Shown here: one piece after another, positions 7,335-12,805 of the stretch
How the letters are laid out: every line of letters begins with the position of its first letter
Position numbering within the stretch: the stretch's first letter is position 1
NCBI GenBank assembly: GCA_017398105.1
Contig: JAFQHF010000178.1
Span: 1-14,398 of the forward strand
Source of the DNA: Oscillospiraceae bacterium
GTDB taxonomy: Bacteria; Bacillota_A; Clostridia; Oscillospirales; Oscillospiraceae
Direction: 5' to 3'
DNA length: 14,398 nucleotides
Notes under the pieces: model-generated
Seen by the model: only the letters and a program-made list of their open reading frames with translations
The model's database searches: none
What the model was told of the DNA's origin: nothing
Position numbers and translations under genes: made by a program

Positions 7335-8660
7335 CTACTCCCCCTTTCTGTTTCTGACTGTCAGGCACACGGTAATGAAAAAGCCCGTGTACCCATCCTC
7401 TGCGTGTTTGTCCAGATTGCCGTAGGCGATGGTACCGCCCAGCATCTCCAGACGTTCTCTCATATGGCGCAGTCCGAAGCCTTCCTCCAGCGCTCCGCAG
7501 CCGGTGCCGTTATCCCGGATGCTGACGGAAACCGCATTTCCGGACCGGGAGATCCGGATCTCAATGCGGTCAGCCTTGCCGTGACGGACGGCATTGGTCA
7601 GGCCCTCCTGCACCACCCGGTACAGGGTATCCTCCTCGTCCGCACCCAGCTCCCATTCCCCCGTCTCCCGGAAATAGGCGATTTCGGCAGATGTGGTCAG
7701 GCGGAAGTTCTCCACCAGACCCTCCAGTGCCCCTGCCAGGGTGGAGCGCTCCAGCGCATCGGGACGCAGGGCCTTGATGGAGCGGCGTACGTCCGTCAGG
7801 CCGTTGCGGGCGGACTGGGCAACAATCTGCATCCGTTTTTTGGATTCCTCCGGCGCAACATCAAACAGCGCCAGTCCCGCATCGGTGCCCATGATGATGC
7901 CGGTAAGCGTATGTCCCAGGGTATCGTGGATCTCCCGGGCCAGCCGGTTGCGCTCCCGCATCTCGGCCATGCGCTCCATATTCACCGCATAGTCGCGCAG
8001 CTGGTCGTTGGCCTGATTCAGCTGCTCATTCAGCCTGCGGATACGGGCATTCTCCTCCTTCTGGTTGGTAAACAGCAGGATCATGTACAGAACAAACAGA
8101 AGAATATTCAGGCAGGCCATCAGGCTTTCCAGGCCGGTAAACCAACTGCGGGTCATGGGGTTGTAATAATCCAGGTAAGCGCTGAATGCGATGCCGTTTG
8201 TGAACTGCTCCACGATCTCATACCGGCAAAAGGCAAACATCAGGCTGAGCACCACAATAATGCACAGACGCATTTTATTGCTGCGTATGTAGTGGACAAG
8301 GTCTGCCAGCACCAGCAGTGCCACACCGCTGTAATAAAAATTTACGGATACCATGATCCCCGCGCACAGCGCGATCTCCACGAAGAAAATGCCGACACGG
8401 AAGGGAAACGGCTCTATCGGATGAAAATTCTTAAAAAAACTCACCCCGCACAGCAGCGCATACAGGCTCAGGGACTGAACCGGCATCTGCCAGGGATACC
8501 GTGGGATCTGCCGCACGGAATTCAGAAAATCATGGGCCCCCAGCGTGCCGCAGATCCGAAGGGTGGTGGTCACGCAGATCAGCGAGTAAAAGACGAGGAT
8601 CGAAAGATTCAGGGCAAACATCGCCGCTGCAATATTTTTCAAGGTTCGTTCCGTTTTCAT
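7335..8660 (-). CDS. Membrane sensor histidine kinase, HisKA_3 (NarX/DegS-like) type
   Basis: This is the sensor kinase for the adjacent regulator, 441 aa. The N-terminal 200 residues are hydrophobic with about six membrane segments and no large extracellular domain. A coiled coil follows (about 200-235). The HisKA_3 domain has AREIHDTLGH with phospho-acceptor His245. The HATPase domain has an N box QEGLTNAVRH (Asn356), G1 DNGTGCG (383-389) and G2 GFGLRHMRERL (394-404). The start is taken at the ATG at 8660, which shares one base with the upstream stop (TGATG); a longer frame would overlap the preceding gene. Lacking a sensor domain of its own, it probably receives the signal from the anchored sugar-binding protein encoded just before it, as LytS does from XylFII. 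Confidence 0.92.
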   Translation of the reverse strand: MKTERTLKNIAAAMFALNLSILVFYSLICVTTTLRICGTLGAHDFLNSVRQIPRYPWQMPVQSLSLYALLCGVSFFKNFHPIEPFPFRVGIFFVEIALCAGIMVSVNFYYSGVALLVLADLVHYIRSNKMRLCIIVVLSLMFAFCRYEIVEQFTNGIAFSAYLDYYNPMTRSWFTGLESLMACLNILLFVLYMILLFTNQKEENARIRRLNEQLNQANDQLRDYAVNMERMAEMRERNRLAREIHDTLGHTLTGIIMGTDAGLALFDVAPEESKKRMQIVAQSARNGLTDVRRSIKALRPDALERSTLAGALEGLVENFRLTTSAEIAYFRETGEWELGADEEDTLYRVVQEGLTNAVRHGKADRIEIRISRSGNAVSVSIRDNGTGCGALEEGFGLRHMRERLEMLGGTIAYGNLDKHAEDGYTGFFITVCLTVRNRKGE

Positions 8661-9637
8661 CACTGCCACCCATCTGTTCCGTATTGATGCACATTTTCTT
8701 CTGTCAGCAGTTCCACCGGGACAATGACCTCCTTGCATTCACAGCCGCCGTTTATGGCTGCATAGGCCTGTTTCACCGCTTCCTCCGCGACCCTGGAGGG
8801 GAACTGGGCGCAGGTGGCCGTCAGAAAGCCGCTGCTGACCATGGCTTTGCCCTCCGGGGAGCCGTCTACGCTGTACACCAGAAACCGGTCCGACAGGTTC
8901 GCGCCCTGGATCGCCGCCAGTCCGCCGAAGGCGCTGGGATCGTTCAGGGCCATCAGCACATCGGCATCCGGATAGGTCTGCAGCAGCTGCTCCATGACCG
9001 GCATGGCGTTTTCGATCTGCCCGTCCGATTCGCCGGAGCCCAGAATCTCAAAGCCCTCATGCCCCGCGATGGTATCTTTGAAGCCCTGGATGCGGTCCGC
9101 GCCGGAGCGGGCGGTGATGTGCTCCAGCAAAAGGATCTTTGCGCTGCTGCGCACAGACAGCAGATGCTCGGCACACAGGACACCGGCCTGATAGTTATCG
9201 GACAAAACCGAGCAGGCCGCAAGCTCAGAATCCTGGATGGGCGCATCCACCACGATCACCGGCACCCCTGCGTCGGCGGCGATCTGGACGCCTTCCCTTG
9301 AGGTATCCCACTCCACCGGCGTCATAAAAATGGCACAGACACCGGCATCCACCAGCTCCTGGATCTCCTGGTTCTGCCGCTGCTGATCCATGGCGGCATC
9401 CCGGGTGAGCAGCACGTCTCCGTGGAGCTCCAGAAGCGCCTGAATCCGGGCATCCAGCATCTGGAAATAGGGATTGTTCATGGTCATATAGGTCGCCCCG
9501 AAGATGCGCTGCTTCCCGGTCTGTCTGGCCGACAGGTCACTGGGGCTCAAAAACAGCAGGTAGATCGTGATCAGCAGAGGAATGGTCACCATTGCAACCG
9601 CTGCCAGGGTATCGAATTTTCTGTAAATGTTCTTCAC
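8660..9637 (-). CDS. Membrane-anchored RbsB/XylFII-like sugar-binding protein
   Basis: This 325-aa type-I periplasmic-binding protein probably acts as a sensor, not a transport receptor. Residues 11-30 form one membrane segment with no lipobox and no clear cleavage site, so it should stay anchored. The domain has MNNPYFQML (Asn54/Asn55), QNQEIQELVDAGV, VPVIVVDAP, SDNYQAGVL, Arg182 in DRIQGF, NDP (232-234), VDG (257-259) and Gln278. These match the sugar-contact positions of RbsB-like proteins, so it probably binds a monosaccharide. The start is GTG at 9637 with GAGGAG 6 bases upstream; a TTG at 9703 lacks a site. It is first in a four-gene operon. The architecture parallels XylFII of Clostridium, but the partner kinase here is HisKA_3. 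Confidence 0.87.
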   Translation of the reverse strand: MKNIYRKFDTLAAVAMVTIPLLITIYLLFLSPSDLSARQTGKQRIFGATYMTMNNPYFQMLDARIQALLELHGDVLLTRDAAMDQQRQNQEIQELVDAGVCAIFMTPVEWDTSREGVQIAADAGVPVIVVDAPIQDSELAACSVLSDNYQAGVLCAEHLLSVRSSAKILLLEHITARSGADRIQGFKDTIAGHEGFEILGSGESDGQIENAMPVMEQLLQTYPDADVLMALNDPSAFGGLAAIQGANLSDRFLVYSVDGSPEGKAMVSSGFLTATCAQFPSRVAEEAVKQAYAAINGGCECKEVIVPVELLTEENVHQYGTDGWQ

Positions 9638-9732
9638 GCCGGTCTCCTCTCCCTGCGTTAACGCATGTTTTTCATTATTGCGTTTATCCCTTTTACTAAG
9701 CAAATATCATAATGGGAAATAAAAACACGTCC

Positions 9733-9813
9733 TGTAGGGCGGCTTGCCCTCAAGCCGCCGCATTTGAACCAAATCTGCCGTTTTGCGGTGGGCTGAGGGC
9801 AGCCCGCCCCACT
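9733..9813. repeat. Inverted-repeat element in the leader of the sensory operon
   Basis: Two hairpins face each other: GGCGGCTTG-CCCT-CAAGCCGCC (9738-9759), and GGGCTG-AGGG-CAGCCC (9790-9805), extended by three pairs including one wobble. The halves are imperfect inverted copies, and the loops CCCT and AGGG are complementary. The ends (TGTAGGGCGG) resemble those of the 12643 element. It lies between the promoter and the first start codon and so would be transcribed. Confidence 0.6.
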
Positions 9814-9847
9814 GTGGCAGATACCGTGCTTATTTATCATATCCATT

Positions 9848-9876
9848 ATTATACAAATTGGGTATCCTCCTGTCAA
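9848..9876 (-). promoter_or_regulatory. Consensus sigma-A promoter of the sensory operon
   Basis: On the minus strand TTGACA (9871-9876) and TATAAT (9848-9853) are separated by exactly 17 bases, a perfect match to the housekeeping consensus. The start would be near 9841, giving a leader of about 200 bases. A perfect promoter predicts strong, possibly constitutive expression of the sensor genes. Confidence 0.85.
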
Positions 9877-9906
9877 TCTGCCCGGTTCCGGCAGGGAAAC
9901 GTATGA

Positions 9907-9938
9907 AAATACCCGGAAATCCTTACGGGTCTCCGGGT
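9907..9938 (-). terminator. Intrinsic terminator after the sugar kinase
   Basis: ACCCGGA (9911-9917) pairs with TCCGGGT (9932-9938) across a 14-base loop. In the minus-strand direction the stem is followed by ATTTTC. It begins 8 bases after the kinase stop codon and ends the isomerase-kinase operon just before the sensory promoter. Confidence 0.65.
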
Positions 9939-9945
9939 TTCTTCC

Positions 9946-10893
9946 TTACATTGCCGCGAGCACTGCATCCTTCCGGGGGATGCTGGGAATGCCGCCGGGG
10001 ATTTCCGTGGACAGGCTGGCTGCGGTGGAAGCGAAGGCCGCGATATAGCGCAGGTCTTCTGCCGTCAGCGCCTCAAAGGGCTTGTTCAGCTCCAGCAGAC
10101 GGCATACGGCGCTGCCGCCGAAGATATCACCGGCACCGGTGGTGTCCACAGGGCTGACCTTGGGGCTGGCAACCTGGCAGACGGCATTCTTCGTCTTCAG
10201 CAGGCAGCCCTTGGGGCCCAGTGTGACCATGGCCAGAGATACGCCGAACTCCTTCAGGAGCTTGTCGGCACCTTCCTCAGGGGTACAGCCCCAGAGGAAA
10301 TCCACCTCATCATCGCTGATCTTGACCACATCCGCCTGCTGCAGGCTCCAGAGGATCTGCTCTCTGGCTTCCTCCTCGCTGCGCCACAGGGGCTTGCGCA
10401 GGTTGGGATCGCAGGTGATCAGCTTGCCCTGTTCTTTGGCATAGGCCACGCACTTGCGGGTGGTGGTACGCACCGGTTCATCGGTCAGGCTCAGGGTGCC
10501 GAAGTGGAAGACTCTGGCTTCCTCGATCAGAGACTTGTCCACTTCCTCCCATGTCAGACAGGTATCGGCACCGGGCTTGCGGGCAAAGGAGAAGCTCCGG
10601 TCGCCGGAAGCATCAAAGGTGACAAAGGCCAGGGTCGTAAAGACCGCGGGATCAACAACGATGCCCCGGGTCTCAATACCGGCATCCTTCACGGTGCCCA
10701 GAAGCAGATGGCCGAAGGCATCATCGCCTACCTTACCCAGGAAGGCGGTGGATTTTCCGTACTTGGTCAGGGCTGCCAGGAAATTAGCGGGTGCGCCGCC
10801 GGGCAGCGCCTGCATCAGGGGATACCCGCCCCCATCGGTGCCCCGGGAGGCAAAGTCAATGAGCAGTTCGCCCAAGGCTACTACGTCGATCAT
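9946..10893 (-). CDS. PfkB-family carbohydrate kinase (fructokinase type)
   Basis: This predicted cytoplasmic ATP-dependent sugar kinase has 315 aa, the usual family length. It shows the N-terminal PfkB motif GGAPAN (32-37) with GKVGDDAFG (53-61), the segment CDPNLRKPLW (161-170) typical of fructokinases, and the C-terminal motif DTTGAGD (250-256) whose last Asp is the catalytic base. The start has GAGGTG 6 bases before the ATG. It is the second gene after the D-lyxose/D-mannose isomerase gene, with a palindromic repeat between them. Isomerase products are D-fructose (from mannose) or D-xylulose (from lyxose), so fructose to fructose 6-phosphate is the simplest reading. 2-keto-3-deoxygluconate or another ketose are alternatives. 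Confidence 0.9.
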   Translation of the reverse strand: MIDVVALGELLIDFASRGTDGGGYPLMQALPGGAPANFLAALTKYGKSTAFLGKVGDDAFGHLLLGTVKDAGIETRGIVVDPAVFTTLAFVTFDASGDRSFSFARKPGADTCLTWEEVDKSLIEEARVFHFGTLSLTDEPVRTTTRKCVAYAKEQGKLITCDPNLRKPLWRSEEEAREQILWSLQQADVVKISDDEVDFLWGCTPEEGADKLLKEFGVSLAMVTLGPKGCLLKTKNAVCQVASPKVSPVDTTGAGDIFGGSAVCRLLELNKPFEALTAEDLRYIAAFASTAASLSTEIPGGIPSIPRKDAVLAAM

Positions 10894-10916
10894 TTTTTAC
10901 ACCTCAATGTTATGTT

Positions 10917-11000
10917 GTCATTGCGAGGAGCGTAGCGACGTGGCAATCCCCTTGAATTCAGGAGATTGCCACGCCAGTGTGCACACTGGCTCGCAATGAC
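10917..11000. repeat. MITE-like palindromic element between isomerase and kinase genes
   Basis: This is an 84-base non-coding palindrome. Outer arms GTCATTGCGAG and CTCGCAATGAC form 11 bp at the two ends. Inner arms CGTGGCAATC (10939-10948) and GATTGCCACG (10964-10973) flank a centre containing GAATTC. A perfect 16-base palindrome, CCAGTGTGCACACTGG, is at 10974-10989. The arrangement is that of small repeats common in gut Clostridia. It lies inside an apparent operon and may reduce or process the message before the kinase gene. Confidence 0.7.
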
Positions 11001-11010
11001 ATGTTATTTT

Positions 11011-11697
11011 TTACTTGGCGGCAGGATATTCGGTGCACAGCAGACGATAGGCGGGCTCATCCTCTTCGATTGCGGGGAAGCGGCCCATGGGCGGGTTGAA
11101 CCGGTTGTCGTTGGCATCGTCGTTGCACTGGCTGACCTCACCCAGCAGGACAGGGCCGGTACCGGGCTCCACCTCGAAGTCATGGTACAGGTACTGCTGA
11201 ATGAAAATGGACTCGCCGGGAGTCAGGCGGATCTGGGTTCCGGCGGGAACGGTATAGGTACGGCCGTCGGTATGCACCGTAACGTCAGATTCATAGTCGA
11301 TAGACTCATCGGGAAGGGAGTTGTACACCCGGATCAGCACATTGCCGCCGCCCCGGTTGATGATGTCCTCGGTCTTGTACCAGTGGAAATGGTTGGGGGA
11401 ATACTGGCCCTCCTTCAGGTACAGCAGCTTCTCGGCATAGACCTTGGGGTACTTGTCTGGCATGGTCTGGGAACCGTTTCGGATGGTGATGAGAGAGAAT
11501 CCCATCTTGTCAAAATCGCCCATACCGTAGTCGGTAATGTCCCAGCCCAGGCAGCAATCCCGAACTTCGTCATACTCGCGGCCCTTGGTTTCCCACTCTT
11601 CGGGGGTGAAGTGGCAGAAGGGAGGCAGATAGCAATGGTACTTTTCGCACATGGCTTCCAGCTCGCGCAGAGCCTTGTTGACTTCCGAACGCTTCAT
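11011..11697 (-). CDS. D-lyxose ketol-isomerase family sugar isomerase
   Basis: This predicted metal-dependent cupin isomerase has 228 aa, matching the D-lyxose isomerase family (E. coli O157 and B. subtilis YdaE type). These enzymes interconvert D-lyxose and D-xylulose, and often D-mannose and D-fructose. The metal site is visible: NHFHW supplies His103 and His105, Glu110 follows in KTEDIINRGGG, and His172 lies in YLYHDFE. The start has AGGAGA about 8 bases before the ATG. It is the first gene of the isomerase-kinase operon, downstream of a good promoter. The cytoplasmic product would pass its ketose to the PfkB kinase. The family call is strong; the preference for mannose or lyxose is open. 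Confidence 0.9.
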   Translation of the reverse strand: MKRSEVNKALRELEAMCEKYHCYLPPFCHFTPEEWETKGREYDEVRDCCLGWDITDYGMGDFDKMGFSLITIRNGSQTMPDKYPKVYAEKLLYLKEGQYSPNHFHWYKTEDIINRGGGNVLIRVYNSLPDESIDYESDVTVHTDGRTYTVPAGTQIRLTPGESIFIQQYLYHDFEVEPGTGPVLLGEVSQCNDDANDNRFNPPMGRFPAIEEDEPAYRLLCTEYPAAK

Positions 11698-11758
11698 TCA
11701 CATCTCTCCTTTATATCATCAATCATATGTATATCCTGTAAACTGCTGGAAGTCTCCG

Positions 11759-11772
11759 CGAAAGCGCTTCTG
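11759..11772. promoter_or_regulatory. cre-like / LacI-type half-palindrome in the isomerase leader
   Basis: CGAAAGCGCTTCTG matches the Gram-positive catabolite-response consensus at 11 of 14 positions and has the GAAAGCGCTT core. It lies about 28-41 bases downstream of the predicted transcript start, where bound CcpA or another LacI-family repressor could block elongation. The outer matches are poor, so this is tentative. Confidence 0.3.
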
Positions 11773-11805
11773 AAAACGGGGCGTTTTGGGACTTCCTGCA
11801 ATATT

Positions 11806-11834
11806 ACTGTACCATTCCGCCACAGGTTTGTCAA
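11806..11834 (-). promoter_or_regulatory. Sigma-A promoter of the isomerase-kinase operon
   Basis: On the minus strand TTGACA (11829-11834) and TACAGT (11806-11811) are 17 bases apart. The -35 is perfect and the -10 matches at four of six positions. The start would be near 11799, leaving a leader of about 100 bases. Confidence 0.75.
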
Positions 11835-11847
11835 ACGGATGGGCAGG

Positions 11848-11865
11848 AAATGTTACATTTATCAT
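11848..11865. promoter_or_regulatory. Operator candidate upstream of the isomerase promoter
   Basis: The plus strand has a 13-base palindrome AAATGTTACATTT at 11848-11860. It overlaps TGTTACATTTATCAT at 11851-11865, which matches 13 of 15 bases of TATTACATTTGTCAT (5205-5219) upstream of the HAD-ABC operon, in the same orientation. It is centred about 59 bases upstream of the predicted start, which suits an activator. Confidence 0.45.
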
Positions 11866-11912
11866 TTGAAAGGCGCGGGTTATCGCAGTGTGTACAATTT
11901 TTATAAACTTTT

Positions 11913-12551
11913 TCATGTAATATGACGAAATTCCATCAGCCGGTAGCAGCCCTTGCCCAGCTTCTGAACGGTGCCCTGCTCCGTCAGCTCCTTCAGCGCC
12001 CGCTGAAGCTGGCGGCGGCTGTAATTGAGCCGGTAGGCCGCATCCGTCACATTGGTGATGGTGTGATCCGCACTCATCCAGCGAAGATACGCCAGCACAG
12101 CCCGCTGGGCGCTGGGCAGGCCGGAGCGCCGGTGCATGGACATGGTCATCCTGTGAGCCATGGTGTCCAGCAGGAACCGCAGAAACCGGTTGTCCTGCTC
12201 CAGCACCGGGCGCAGGGGCTCCAGGGGCAGCTCCACCGCCCGCAGCGTCTCGATGACCTGCTGGTAGCGGTTCTGGGGCTGGCGGCGGCAGAAGGCCAGG
12301 TCTCCCATAAAGCCGAAGCCGTCACAGTGGGCGATCAGGTACAGCGTACCGTCCTCGTGAACCATGTAATGATCAAAAACACCCTCCACGATGAATTTGA
12401 TGCTCTCCTCCATGGGATGCACCACATTGATCATCTCCCCCGGCTCATATTCATACAGCCGGAAGGGCAGATCTGGGGTATCAAAATAGGATCGGATCTG
12501 AAATTTTTCAATGTACTGCTCCAAAAGCGCCTGATCCCGGATCTCCCGCAT
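11913..12551 (-). CDS. Crp/Fnr-family transcriptional regulator
   Basis: This is a predicted DNA-binding regulator of 212 aa. An N-terminal cyclic-nucleotide-binding-type beta-roll spans about 20-115, a dimer helix about 117-140, and a winged helix-turn-helix about 150-205 with AAYRLNYSRRQLQRALKEL. The pocket loop reads GFMGDLAFCRRQ in place of the cAMP-binding GExAL...R, so cAMP is unlikely to be the ligand. No FNR-type cysteine cluster is present. It resembles the YeiL branch from memory. The ATG at 12551 has GAAGGTG upstream; an in-frame TTG at 12605 falls in the -35 box. It is divergent from the symporter gene and probably regulates both through the palindrome between them. Confidence 0.87.
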   Translation of the reverse strand: MREIRDQALLEQYIEKFQIRSYFDTPDLPFRLYEYEPGEMINVVHPMEESIKFIVEGVFDHYMVHEDGTLYLIAHCDGFGFMGDLAFCRRQPQNRYQQVIETLRAVELPLEPLRPVLEQDNRFLRFLLDTMAHRMTMSMHRRSGLPSAQRAVLAYLRWMSADHTITNVTDAAYRLNYSRRQLQRALKELTEQGTVQKLGKGCYRLMEFRHIT

Positions 12552-12576
12552 AAAAAACACCTTCTTTTTTCTTTCC

Positions 12577-12605
12577 ATTGTGCCATATGTCACACCAAAA
12601 TGCAA
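12577..12605 (-). promoter_or_regulatory. Promoter of the Crp-family regulator
   Basis: On the minus strand TTGCAT (12600-12605) and CACAAT (12577-12582) are 17 bases apart, with four and five matches to consensus. The start would be near 12570, about 20 bases before the ATG. The CRP-like palindrome covers part of the -10 and most of the spacer. Confidence 0.65.
12579..12594. promoter_or_regulatory. CRP-like operator between the regulator and symporter genes
   Basis: TGTGCCATATGTCACA is a palindrome except for one symmetric pair, and on the minus strand matches the CRP consensus TGTGA-N6-TCACA at nine of ten positions. It overlaps the regulator promoter. Its centre at 12586.5 is 41.5 bases before a start predicted from TATGAT at 12616-12621, the class II activator position. 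Confidence 0.6.
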
Positions 12606-12615
12606 GGCTGTCTGC

Positions 12616-12621
12616 TATGAT
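12616..12621 (+). promoter_or_regulatory. Candidate -10 of the symporter promoter
   Basis: TATGAT matches the -10 consensus at five of six positions and lacks a recognisable -35, as expected for class II activation by a CRP-type protein bound at 12579-12594. The leader to the start codon would be about 178 bases and would contain the 12643 inverted repeat. Confidence 0.45.
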
Positions 12622-12642
12622 AGGGGCAGCTGTTTTCGCGAA

Positions 12643-12750
12643 TGTAGGGGCGGATTTTCAATCCGCCCTTCGAATGCCCACATTGTGCGGCACATTCTCC
12701 CCCCGAGAGCGATCGGTGGTTTCAGGGCGGATTGGAAATCCGCCCCTACA
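12643..12750. repeat. MITE-like inverted-repeat element in the symporter leader
   Basis: Terminal inverted repeats TGTAGGGGCGGATT (12643-12656) and AATCCGCCCCTACA (12737-12750) match perfectly over 14 bp. Each end also folds locally: GGGCGGATT-TTC-AATCCGCCC at 12648-12668 and GGGCGGATT-GGA-AATCCGCCC at 12725-12745. No coding frame is seen. It looks like a small mobile or once-mobile repeat placed between the promoter region and the symporter start. Confidence 0.7.
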
Positions 12751-12805
12751 GCACAGATACCACAGTTCCCACTGTCGGTTAATCATGATTTACGGAGGAC
12801 ATCCC

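Noticed and set aside
7404..8687. A 427-codon plus-strand frame opposite the histidine kinase
   Set aside because: It is antisense to a kinase with intact catalytic motifs and has no ribosome binding site or domain.
8661..8738. A 26-codon N-terminal extension of the histidine kinase
   Set aside because: It would overlap the end of the upstream gene, while the ATG at 8660 forms a TGATG junction typical of coupled genes.
9658..9876. A 72-codon minus-strand frame in the spacer before the sensory operon
   Set aside because: Its start overlaps the perfect promoter spacer and it runs through the inverted-repeat element, so it is non-coding leader and promoter sequence.
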